Positions 16,699-24,158 of a stretch of DNA of 43,423 nt are shown here, one piece after another. The notes below the pieces were generated by a model. It was given only the letters and a program-made list of their open reading frames with translations, searched no databases and was not told the origin of the DNA. A program made the position numbers and the translations under genes. The stretch is from Pseudomonadota bacterium. Its GTDB lineage: Bacteria; Pseudomonadota; Alphaproteobacteria; Micropepsales; Micropepsaceae. The DNA lies in the NCBI GenBank assembly GCA_018241025.1, contig JAFEEQ010000031.1, positions 1 to 43,423 on the forward strand, written 5' to 3'. How positions within the stretch are numbered: position 1 is the first letter of the stretch; every line of letters starts with the position of its first letter.

Positions 16699-18173
16699 AG
16701 TTTTTCTGCGCCTCCATCGGTCACGAGACCAGCAAATTCTCGCCGATCCCGACCAGCCTCGAAGGTTATCGAGAAGGCGGTCTTTATCTGCCGTCGACCG
16801 GTGAGGGCAGGCACATCGTCGTCGAAGCGCTGGAGCGCGGCTGGGGCGCGCAGCTCCGCGCGATGGGACATGACGTGGCGCTCGGTCCGGTTGCCTGGGC
16901 TCAACCCAGCCGTCCGACCGCGCGCGACGCCTATGCGCTGATCAGGCGCGAGCTCGTCGAGTCGCTGCGCGCCGCGATGCCGGTCGACGGCGTGCTGCTC
17001 TTCCTGCACGGCGCACAAGTGGCCGACGGCACGGACGACTGCGAGGGCGACATGCTCGAAGCAGTCCGCGCGATCGTCGGGCCTAAGGTGCCGATCGGCG
17101 TGGAATTCGACCTTCACGGCAATGTCTCGCGCGCGATGGTCGAGAACACCGACGTTCTCCTCGCCTGTCTCGAATATCCGCACAGCGACTTCGACTCGCG
17201 CGGGCGGCACCTCGTCGCGCTGATCGAGAAAGCCGCCACGGGATCGCTCCGCCCCGTGATGGCGCATCGCCGCGTCCCTCTGCTCGGGACCTATTATACG
17301 ACCGCGTCGCCGATGCGGGAGTTCGTCGACTGGGCCAAGGCCTTCGAGGGCAAGGACGGCATCCTCGCCGTCAGTGTGACGCACGGCTTTGCCTGGTCCG
17401 ACATCGCCGATTGCGGCGCCGGCGTCCTCGTCTGCGCCGATGGCGATTCCGGCGCGGCCGACAAGCTGGCCGGTGTGATCGCCGATCGCTATTTCGCCCT
17501 GCGTGCAGAGATCCGTTCGCCGCTGATCGATACCGGGGAAGCCGCGCGCCGCGCGCTGGCGCATGAGGGCAGGCCCGTGGTCGTCGCCGACATCACCGAC
17601 AATCCGGGCGCGGGTGCGGCCGGCGATTCCACTTTCCTGCTGCGCGCCTTTCTAGATGCCGGCGTGACCGATACCGCCGTCGGGATGATCTGGGATCCGA
17701 TCGCGGTCGAGATCGCCCATCGCGCCGGCGTCGGCGCAAAGCTTGCGATGCGCATCGGCGGCAAGACCGGTCCGGGTTCGGGACCGCCGCTCGACGTCGC
17801 CGCGACGGTGCTGTGCTGCCGTTCGGATGCGACGCAGAATGCGCAGGGCTCCACCGCGCCGCTCGGCCCGGCCGCCGCGATCCAGGTCGGCGGAATCCGC
17901 ATCGTCCTCAACACGGTGCGCCAGCAGGTCTTCGACCCCGCCTGCTTCGAGAATTTCGGCATCGATCCCCGTCAATGCCGCATCGTGGTGGTGAAGAGCC
18001 AGCAGCACTTCTACGAGACCTTCGGCCCCTTCGCCTCGAAGGTGATCTACGCCGCGCCGCCCGGAACCGTGAACATGGACTATCGCAAGATGACTTTCCG
18101 CAATATCCCGAGCCCGATGTACCCACGCGACGAGCCGCCGTTCCATGCGTTCGACCGCGAATGGAGGGCATGA
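16695..18173 (+). CDS. M81 family (MlrC-like) metallopeptidase 1
   Basis: A 492-residue protein with the MlrC N-terminal domain (DUF1485) followed by the MlrC C-terminal domain. From memory of work on Sphingomonas MlrC, its key residues are Glu56, His150, Asp184 and His186. Here Glu11, His105 (FLHGA), Asp139 and His141 (EFDLHGN) have identical spacings, so the zinc site looks intact. MlrC cleaves short linear microcystin products containing D-Glu and Adda; many homologues have unknown substrates. No signal peptide is present. The start overlaps the upstream hydrolase stop (ATGA), and its stop overlaps the second M81 gene. Confidence 0.9.
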   Translation: MKFFCASIGHETSKFSPIPTSLEGYREGGLYLPSTGEGRHIVVEALERGWGAQLRAMGHDVALGPVAWAQPSRPTARDAYALIRRELVESLRAAMPVDGVLLFLHGAQVADGTDDCEGDMLEAVRAIVGPKVPIGVEFDLHGNVSRAMVENTDVLLACLEYPHSDFDSRGRHLVALIEKAATGSLRPVMAHRRVPLLGTYYTTASPMREFVDWAKAFEGKDGILAVSVTHGFAWSDIADCGAGVLVCADGDSGAADKLAGVIADRYFALRAEIRSPLIDTGEAARRALAHEGRPVVVADITDNPGAGAAGDSTFLLRAFLDAGVTDTAVGMIWDPIAVEIAHRAGVGAKLAMRIGGKTGPGSGPPLDVAATVLCCRSDATQNAQGSTAPLGPAAAIQVGGIRIVLNTVRQQVFDPACFENFGIDPRQCRIVVVKSQQHFYETFGPFASKVIYAAPPGTVNMDYRKMTFRNIPSPMYPRDEPPFHAFDREWRA

Positions 18174-19630
18174 TGCGCCTGTTCACCGCTTGCCTCGTCC
18201 ACGAATCGAGCGGCTTTTCGCCGATCCCGACCAGCTTGCAGAATTTCCGCGATGGGCTTCTGCATCGCCCCTCGCGCGGTGAATTGGTGCCGCTGCGGCT
18301 CACGGCCATCGAGTGCGGCCTTACCACGAAGGGAACGGCGCGCGGGCATGACATCGTCGAAAGCGTCGGGGCCGCGGCGACGCCCAGCGGGCCTCTGAAC
18401 AAGGCGGATTACGAGCTTCTGCGCGACGAGATCGTTTCCGACCTCAAGAAGGCCATGCCGGTCGATGCGATCGGCCTCTTCCTGCACGGTGCCCAGCTCG
18501 CCGAGGGCTACGACGACTGCGAGGGCGATCTGCTCGCGTCGTTGCGCGCGGTTGCCGGGCCGGACATCCCGATCGGCGTCGAGTTCGATCTGCACGGCAA
18601 CATCACCCCGCAGATGATGGCCAATTCGACCGTCATCATCGGCTGCAAGGAATATCCGCACATCGATTTCTCCGAGCGCGCCGACGAGCTGCTCGACATC
18701 CTGGAAGCGGCGGCGGCGAAAAGGATCCGGCCGGTTTCCGCCTGGCGTAAGCTGCCGATGCTCGGCATCTTCCACACCACGCGCCAGCCTCTGCGCGGGC
18801 TGGTCGACCGCATCTCGGCGCTCGAGAAGACGCCGGGCGTGCTGACGATCACCATCGCGCATGGTTTCCCCTGGGCCGATACGCCCCATGCCGGCTCGGC
18901 GATCATCGTTACGACCGACAACGACGAAGCGCTGGCCGCGCGGCTGTGCGACGAGATCGCGCGCGCCTTCTTCGCCATGCGCAACGAGATCGCCGCACCG
19001 CTGACCACGCTGGACGAGGCCTTTTCGCTCGTGTCATCGGGTGGCAATGGGCTGACGGTGATCGCCGACACGGCGGACAATGCCGGTGGTGGCGCGGCCA
19101 GCGACTCGACGTACTTCCTGCACGAACTGGTGAAGCGCAGAATCGAAAACGCCGCGATCGGCATGATCTGGGATCCGATGGCGGTGAAGTTCGCGTTCGA
19201 TGCCGGCGTCGGCGCGACATTGCCACTGCGCATTGGCGGCAAGATCAGCCCGCTCTCGGGCGTGCCGTTCGACGCTGAGGTGACGGTCACCGCGCTCAAC
19301 CCCGCGCTCTGGCAGACGGCGTTCGGCTATCGCCAGCCGCTCGGTCAGGCGGCGGCGGTTCGCATCGGCGACCTCGACATCGTGCTGTCTTCCGTGCGCG
19401 AGCAGACGCATGGACCCGAAGCGTTCAGCGAGATGGGCATCGACCTGGCCGCCAAGCGGCTGGTGGTCGTGAAGTCTGCCCAGCACTTCTACGCGACCTT
19501 CAATCCGCTGGCGGAGCGGATCATCTATGCCGTTGCGCCGGGCGCGACCAGCGTCGATTTCACTACCTTCGACTATCAGCGCCTGTCGCGGCCGATCTGG
19601 CCGCTCGATCAGGGCGTGACCATCGATTGA
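18173..19630 (+). CDS. M81 family (MlrC-like) metallopeptidase 2
   Basis: A second full-length M81 protein, 485 residues, with the same candidate metal and catalytic residues at the same numbers: Glu11, His105, Asp139 and His141 (VEFDLHGN). It aligns end to end with the preceding gene, so this is a tandem duplication that has diverged considerably. The start at 18173 forms a TGATG junction with the previous stop and has GGAGGG just upstream; an ATG at 18170 would add one residue. It precedes the fifth S12 hydrolase. Two retained copies suggest cleavage of two different peptide bonds or two related substrates. Confidence 0.9.
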   Translation: MRLFTACLVHESSGFSPIPTSLQNFRDGLLHRPSRGELVPLRLTAIECGLTTKGTARGHDIVESVGAAATPSGPLNKADYELLRDEIVSDLKKAMPVDAIGLFLHGAQLAEGYDDCEGDLLASLRAVAGPDIPIGVEFDLHGNITPQMMANSTVIIGCKEYPHIDFSERADELLDILEAAAAKRIRPVSAWRKLPMLGIFHTTRQPLRGLVDRISALEKTPGVLTITIAHGFPWADTPHAGSAIIVTTDNDEALAARLCDEIARAFFAMRNEIAAPLTTLDEAFSLVSSGGNGLTVIADTADNAGGGAASDSTYFLHELVKRRIENAAIGMIWDPMAVKFAFDAGVGATLPLRIGGKISPLSGVPFDAEVTVTALNPALWQTAFGYRQPLGQAAAVRIGDLDIVLSSVREQTHGPEAFSEMGIDLAAKRLVVVKSAQHFYATFNPLAERIIYAVAPGATSVDFTTFDYQRLSRPIWPLDQGVTID

Positions 19631-19641
19631 CGGAGCCACCG

Positions 19642-21069
19642 ATGACACTTTTCTGCCGCGACAAGGCGATGACCGCCGCATCGGCGATCTTCGAACGATT
19701 TTCCGTACCCGGTGCCGGCGTCGCCATGGTCGCCGGCGGCGACAGCGAGGCCTGGGGCTACGGGGTCTGCCGCGTCGGCGGCAGTCAGCCGGTCACGGCC
19801 GACACGACCTTCCAGCTCGCCTCCTGTAGCAAGGCCTATACGGCGACCGCCATGGCGATCCTGGTCGACCGCGGCGAACTCGGCTGGGACGATCCGGTGC
19901 GCAAACACCTGCCGGAATTCCAGATGCATGACGGATGTCTGTCGGAGCTCGCGACGCTGCGCGATCTCTTGTCGATGCGGCTCGGCTATCGCAACGAGGG
20001 TATCGTCAACTGGGGGCGCAACTTAGAACTTGGAGTCGAGACGATCTTCGAGCGCCTGCGCTATCTCGACGTGATCGCCGGCTTCCGTGAGCAATTCACG
20101 TATCTCAATCCCGCCTACACCCTGATCGCCGAGGTCATCGCACGCCGCACCGGTAAGTCGTTCGTGGAATTCGTGCGCGAGAACATCTTCCAGCCGCTCG
20201 GCCAGACGGCCACCTTCATCCATGAGGGCCAATATCTGCCGACCCGGCCGCACGCCTTTCCACATGTCTTTCTCGACAACGGCGTCGAGCCTGTCGGCGA
20301 TGCCCGCTGTGGCGGGCGGCTTGGCGAGTCCTGCGTCTATTCGACGGCAAACGACGTTACATGCTGGATGCGGCTGCATCTCGCCAAGGGCGAGGTCGGC
20401 GGCAAGCGACTGGTCTCGCAGGCGGCCATGGCGGAGATGCATCGGCCGCAAGTCTGGGGACCGCCGGTGCCGGCGCTCGACAACAATTTCCTCGCCTACG
20501 GCATGGGCTGGCAGTGCCGTGACACGCCGCATGGCCCCGTCCTGCTGCACGAGGGCGGCGAGTTCGGCGTCTCGACCTTCACGCTCCTCGATCCGAAGCG
20601 CAGCATCGGCGTCGCGGTCTACAGCAACCAGACCTCCAACGTGCCGGTGAAGGCGGCGTGCTATGCGCTGCTCGATCTCCTCGCCGGCCGCGAGCCGCGC
20701 GACTGGGCCACGCTCTTCGAAACCCTCAATGCGCAGGAGGGCGAGGCGATCCGCACATTCCTGGCGTCGCAACTGCAGGACAAGCAGGAACCGCTCGCCG
20801 AGCAGGACATCGCCGGATCCTACTTCCATCCGGCCAACGGCGTGGCCGATGTGCGAGCCGTACCGGGCGGGTTCGACTTCCGCCTGCGCGACGGCTGGGT
20901 CTATGACGGCTTGCTGGAGCCGGCCGGCGGCAATGCCTATCGCTCGCGGCCTTACTACAAGGGCACGGCGGGCATGGTGCGCCAGTACAATCTCAATCTT
21001 CTGTTCGTGCGCGACGAGCAGGGCATCGCGCTCCGCGCGCCCGGCTTCGGCACGATGCGGAAGGTCTAG
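19642..21069 (+). CDS. Serine hydrolase, beta-lactamase/S12 family (subgroup 1)
   Basis: A 475-residue S12-type hydrolase with Ser61-Cys-Ser-Lys64, Tyr154-Leu-Asn156 and His303-Glu-Gly-Gly. It is the paralogue of the hydrolase at 801, sharing SCSKA, WDDPV, RCGGRLGESC and the C-terminal HPANGV segment. The ATG at 19642 has GGAG six bases upstream; a TTG at 19627 is an alternative start. It is the last gene of operon C. Its TAG stop overlaps the TAG stop of the convergent XRE-cupin gene inside one CTAG. No signal peptide, so it is cytoplasmic. Confidence 0.9.
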   Translation: MTLFCRDKAMTAASAIFERFSVPGAGVAMVAGGDSEAWGYGVCRVGGSQPVTADTTFQLASCSKAYTATAMAILVDRGELGWDDPVRKHLPEFQMHDGCLSELATLRDLLSMRLGYRNEGIVNWGRNLELGVETIFERLRYLDVIAGFREQFTYLNPAYTLIAEVIARRTGKSFVEFVRENIFQPLGQTATFIHEGQYLPTRPHAFPHVFLDNGVEPVGDARCGGRLGESCVYSTANDVTCWMRLHLAKGEVGGKRLVSQAAMAEMHRPQVWGPPVPALDNNFLAYGMGWQCRDTPHGPVLLHEGGEFGVSTFTLLDPKRSIGVAVYSNQTSNVPVKAACYALLDLLAGREPRDWATLFETLNAQEGEAIRTFLASQLQDKQEPLAEQDIAGSYFHPANGVADVRAVPGGFDFRLRDGWVYDGLLEPAGGNAYRSRPYYKGTAGMVRQYNLNLLFVRDEQGIALRAPGFGTMRKV

Positions 21070-21728
21070 CGGGCCGCGCGTTTCTTCGGCGGCGCGGTTC
21101 GAAGGGCGACCGGCGGTGCGTCCGACTGTTTCGCGCTCTGGTTCGGAATCGCGTGCGTGCAAACCGAAAGGATCTTCGCGAGGTCCTTGCCGGTCGAGAT
21201 CATCGCGTGCGGCATGGTGCTGTCGATATAGACCGACTCGCCTTGCGTCAGCGTCACCGGGTTATAGTGCTCGGTGTGGAGCTCGATCTCGCCGTTCAGG
21301 ACCAGGATGAACTCCTCGCCGGTATGGCGCGACATCGGGCCGAATTCTTCCAGCGTGCGATGCTTCACCGTGACGACCGCAGGGATCATCTGCTTCTTCG
21401 AGATGTCGGTGTTGAGATATTCGGACTGATAGTTCCCGTCGTCGGTCACCGAGCCTTCGCCGACACGCGTGATGCTCCGGCGCGCCGTCACCACCGATGG
21501 CGTGGTGCCGACCTCTCCCTCCGCCACCAGCTCGGTGAGATTGATGCCCAGCGCTTCGCTGATCGCAATCATGCGGGTGTAGCTGAGTTCGACGAGGTCG
21601 TTCTCGGTCTTGGAGAGGGTCGAGATCGACAGCCCGGTGGCCTCGCTCATCTTCTGCAGGCTCATGCGCAGGGCGCGGCGGCGGCGGCGGATGTGCTGAC
21701 CGATCTCTCCTTTGGCCGGCAGGCTCAA
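21066..21728 (-). CDS. XRE family transcriptional regulator with C-terminal cupin domain
   Basis: A 220-residue regulator with an N-terminal XRE helix-turn-helix (about 8-65; IRRRRRALRMSLQKMSEATG, then SISTLSKTENDL) and a C-terminal cupin sensor domain (about 130-195; HTGEEFILVLNGEIELH and GESVYIDSTMPHAM). The start is TTG at 21728 with GAGGAG six bases upstream. Proteins of this type often control amino-acid or polyamine catabolism. It is convergent with operon C, sharing its stop region. An element in its own upstream DNA recurs between operons B and C, so it probably controls both and itself. Confidence 0.92.
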   Translation of the reverse strand: MSLPAKGEIGQHIRRRRRALRMSLQKMSEATGLSISTLSKTENDLVELSYTRMIAISEALGINLTELVAEGEVGTTPSVVTARRSITRVGEGSVTDDGNYQSEYLNTDISKKQMIPAVVTVKHRTLEEFGPMSRHTGEEFILVLNGEIELHTEHYNPVTLTQGESVYIDSTMPHAMISTGKDLAKILSVCTHAIPNQSAKQSDAPPVALRTAPPKKRAAR

Positions 21729-21787
21729 TGGACGCTCCTCGGGGATTGGCGCCCGCCGGCGGCGGGACAGGATTTGTTACAGGCAGA

Positions 21788-21811
21788 AAATATTTCTCTG
21801 CTGGAAAAATA
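21788..21811 (-). promoter_or_regulatory. Candidate operator upstream of the XRE-cupin gene
   Basis: On the minus strand this reads ATTTTTCCAGCAGAGAAATA plus a short T-rich tail. Compared with 10330-10353 on the plus strand it matches at 18-19 of 24 positions, including the ATTTTT and AGAGAAA blocks. It lies about 60-80 bases upstream of the TTG start, where promoter and autoregulatory sites are expected. AT-richness could inflate the match, so this is a candidate only. Confidence 0.45.
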
Positions 21812-21851
21812 GCCGATTCCGCCGCCTTTTGTACAGAGATTTGGCAGCGGA

Positions 21852-22349
21852 TCAGGCCGCGCGGTCGAGCGCGCAGGCGCGCAGCGCACGCGCCACATGT
21901 TTCTGGATCGCGTCGGTGGAGAGTCCGGTCTCGCGCGCGATCTGGCCATAGGACTGGCCGTCCATCCGGTTGCGCAGCAGGATCTTCCGGCGCAGCGGCT
22001 TCAGCCCGTTCATCGCGATGACGACCGCCTGCAGCGTTTGCCGCGCGATCACCGTGCGCTCGCAGGAAGGTTCCTCGGCCGCGGCCTGGGTGACCGCGGT
22101 TCCATCGTCGAACAGCCCCCGCTCCAGCTTGCGCCGACGGATGCGGTCGATCGCGATGCGGTAGGCGATGGTGAACAGCAGCGTGCGCGGCTGACCCACC
22201 ACCGACCAGTCGGACAGGCGCCACAGCCGCATCAGTGCCTCCTGCGCGACGTCCTCCGCGTCCTCGTGCGATCGCAGCATGCCGGTCAGAAAGCGTCGCA
22301 GCGCGCCCGCGTGCTGGCGATAAAGCGTCTCGAACTCGGCCCGCGGCAT
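21852..22349 (-). CDS. ECF-type RNA polymerase sigma factor
   Basis: A 166-residue sigma-70 family protein with region 2 (about 5-70; HEDAEDVAQEALMRLW, then TIAYRIAIDRIRRRK) and region 4 (about 105-160; LLRNRMDGQSYGQIARETGL). This composition fits FecI-like or general ECF sigma factors. The ATG at 22349 has AGAGGA upstream. No anti-sigma gene adjoins it: downstream is the XRE-cupin gene's promoter and upstream is an amidase remnant. Its partner and targets are therefore unknown, and it may be a stranded leftover of a rearrangement. Confidence 0.88.
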   Translation of the reverse strand: MPRAEFETLYRQHAGALRRFLTGMLRSHEDAEDVAQEALMRLWRLSDWSVVGQPRTLLFTIAYRIAIDRIRRRKLERGLFDDGTAVTQAAAEEPSCERTVIARQTLQAVVIAMNGLKPLRRKILLRNRMDGQSYGQIARETGLSTDAIQKHVARALRACALDRAA

Positions 22350-22377
22350 GGTTGTCCTCTTTGCTGGGCGCGATTGG

Positions 22378-22398
22378 ACAACCAAACGGTTGGTTTGT
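22378..22398. promoter_or_regulatory. Inverted repeat upstream of the ECF sigma gene
   Basis: The arms AACCAA (22380-22385) and TTGGTT (22390-22395) are perfect and flank a 4-base spacer. Outer bases add partial symmetry over 21 bases. Dyads of this kind are typical TetR-family operators. It lies about 30-50 bases upstream of the sigma-factor ATG and at the edge of the amidase remnant. No tetR gene is next to it. Confidence 0.4.
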
Positions 22399-22403
22399 AA
22401 ACG

Positions 22404-22597
22404 GCCGCGCGGTCGGCCGCGTCAGCCGCCGCCAGCGCTTCGTCGGCCAGGGTGAGCACGACCGCGTTAATCGTGGGATCGACTGCTTCGAGCCGCGCCA
22501 GATGCGATTGTGCCGCCTCTCGGGCGGAGACCTCGCGCCTTGCGATCGCGCGGGCCAGGTCGCGCGCGTTCCAGCGCCAGAGCTCGGATGTAGTCAT
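22404..22597 (-). pseudogene. Remnant of an amidase (N-terminal about 65 residues only)
   Basis: From the ATG at 22597 the frame reads TSELWRWNARDLARAIARRE, then EAAQSHLARLEAVDPTINAVV. This is the characteristic N-terminus of amidase-signature enzymes (GatA/AtzF type, normally about 450 residues). Homology stops near 22404 after ALAAADAADRA, before any catalytic Ser-Ser-Lys residues. The frame then runs into the inverted repeat and the sigma-factor leader. The remainder of the gene is absent nearby, so this is a deletion scar. Confidence 0.65.
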
Positions 22598-22720
22598 GAT
22601 CGATATCCTGTCGATCCAAGACGGATGGGCGGGCCGATGACGCCGGCTTTCCCCCGCCGACAAGGCGGTTCAAGTCCGGCGGCGATGCTCCTACACTCGC
22701 ATCGTCCAGGGAGAAAAGGC

Positions 22721-23164
22721 ATGTCCGATACCGGCTCGATCGATCCGACACGTGAGCAGTTCAAGGCGTTCATGACGGCGCCGCAGGACACCGCCATCCA
22801 CATGCTCAACCTGATCCGGCTGCGCCCGCTGGCCGCCTATCCCGAGGGCCATCCAAACCACGGCAAAGGCATGACCGGGCTCGAGGCCTATCGCGAATAT
22901 GGCCGCACCTCGGCGGCGGTGTTCAAGCGTGTCGGCGGCCGGCAGGTCTGGGCGGGCAAGCCCGAAGTCGTGCTCACCGGTCCGCTCACCGAGCGCTGGG
23001 ATCTCGCTTTCATCGCCCAATATCCGAATTCGCTCGCCTTCGCCGAGATGATCCGCGATCCCGATTACAAGGAGCATGTGAAGCACCGCCAGGCCGCCGT
23101 CGAGGACAGCCGGCTGATCCGCTTCTTCCCCTTCGCGCCGGGCGAAGGCTTCGGCGAGGAATAG
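22721..23164 (+). CDS. DUF1330 family protein
   Basis: A 147-residue protein with the DUF1330 pattern: IHMLNLIRLRPLAAY near the N-terminus, GLEAYREYGRTS, VWAGKPEVVLTGP and AQYPNSLAFAEMIRDPDYKE. These proteins adopt a ferredoxin-like dimeric alpha/beta barrel; their function is not established. The ATG at 22721 has AGGGAG seven bases upstream. It stands alone between the amidase remnant and a possible small ORF on the other strand, so context gives no further clue. Confidence 0.82.
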   Translation: MSDTGSIDPTREQFKAFMTAPQDTAIHMLNLIRLRPLAAYPEGHPNHGKGMTGLEAYREYGRTSAAVFKRVGGRQVWAGKPEVVLTGPLTERWDLAFIAQYPNSLAFAEMIRDPDYKEHVKHRQAAVEDSRLIRFFPFAPGEGFGEE

Positions 23165-23233
23165 TTATTTCCGGAACGCCAGCCTGTGCGCCGTCAGCGT
23201 TCGCTTGAGCGCGCCAGGCTTCGGAGTTCCCAT
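23165..23233 (-). CDS. Possible 22-residue basic small protein
   Basis: The reading frame is ATG at 23233 to TAA at 23165. A perfect AGGAGG lies seven bases upstream of the ATG, the best Shine-Dalgarno in this part of the window. The peptide is strongly basic and reads MGTPKPGALKRTLTAHRLAF followed by two basic residues. It begins 69 bases from the end of the DUF1330 gene, on the other strand. I recognise no family. The ribosome-binding site could serve only a short ORF, as no longer frame follows. Confidence 0.4.
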   Translation of the reverse strand: MGTPKPGALKRTLTAHRLAFRK

Positions 23234-23336
23234 CGGGTAACCTCCTGTTCACCAGTTTTCTGCTCAATCGCTTCAATTGTTAAACGAATGCGCGGTTCGC
23301 GCGTAGTCCCTTAGCAACCGGGTACGGGGACAACAC

Positions 23337-24158
23337 GTGGCCTTTCTGCCTTCGCTGAACGGTGCCTCCGTCGCGCCGCCGCCCTCGCTGCTCGCCGAAA
23401 CGGGCGTGCTCGAGAGCCATGGCCTCGAGCTGCGCTTCTTTCCGGTTTACGACTTCCAGCGCCAGAGCGCGGCCGCGTTGTTCTGCACGCCGATGTATGC
23501 GCCGGTCGGCGTCGAGGCGATCTACGGCCACAGGGCGTTCAAGGATTTCACGCCGGCCGAATGGGCTTTCATCGATTGCGCGATCCTCGATCATGCGCTG
23601 GCGTTCGCCGGGCGACTGGCGGAAGCCGGCATCGTCGTCGCGGTCGGCGCCTCAGTGAGTTTCGCGACCCTCGAAGACCCCGCCGGGCGGTTCCTTTTTC
23701 GCAGTGCCCTGCGGGCCGCCCATGCGCGCGAACAGGCCATGCTCGTGCTCAAGATCGAGGACATACCCGAATGGTCGGGCGGGCGGCGGATCGCCGAGAT
23801 CGTTTCCTGCGTGCGGCCGCTGGTGCCGCGCGTCTTCGTGCACATGCCGAACAGCCGCGTACCGATCTGCGGTCATGAGCTGATGCAAGCCTCGGGCGTC
23901 GTGCTGTCGATGCCGCCGCGGCTGCCGCTGCACGGCATGCAGACCGAAGCGCGCTGGCTCGCGCAGACCGCGACGCTGCAATCGGCCATGGCCTGCATGG
24001 ATCATGTCGACAGCACGCTGGAGCTCGATGCCGTGCGCGAGGCCGGGATCCGCTTTGCCGCCGGAAACGCCCTTGACCGCCCGGCGCTCAAGGGCGACGC
24101 GGCGCTCCACGACGTGCGCAAGACACTCTACGGGCCGGCCGGTCCGGCGTTGATGTAG
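23337..24158 (+). CDS. Degenerate EAL-like domain protein
   Basis: A 273-residue protein from GTG 23337 (GGGGA upstream). The order of segments follows an EAL fold: an early FFPVYDFQ strand, a middle AILDHALAFAGRLAEAGIVV helix/strand, LVLKIEDIPEW at the LEITE-like position and GIRFAAGNALDRPAL near the end, where active EAL proteins have a QGY motif. The EAL signature itself and the usual metal-binding acidic residues are not evident, so cyclic-di-GMP hydrolysis is unlikely. A ligand-binding or protein-interaction role is inferred. Its last 31 bases overlap the 3' end of the opposite PHP-domain gene. Confidence 0.5.
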   Translation: MAFLPSLNGASVAPPPSLLAETGVLESHGLELRFFPVYDFQRQSAAALFCTPMYAPVGVEAIYGHRAFKDFTPAEWAFIDCAILDHALAFAGRLAEAGIVVAVGASVSFATLEDPAGRFLFRSALRAAHAREQAMLVLKIEDIPEWSGGRRIAEIVSCVRPLVPRVFVHMPNSRVPICGHELMQASGVVLSMPPRLPLHGMQTEARWLAQTATLQSAMACMDHVDSTLELDAVREAGIRFAAGNALDRPALKGDAALHDVRKTLYGPAGPALM

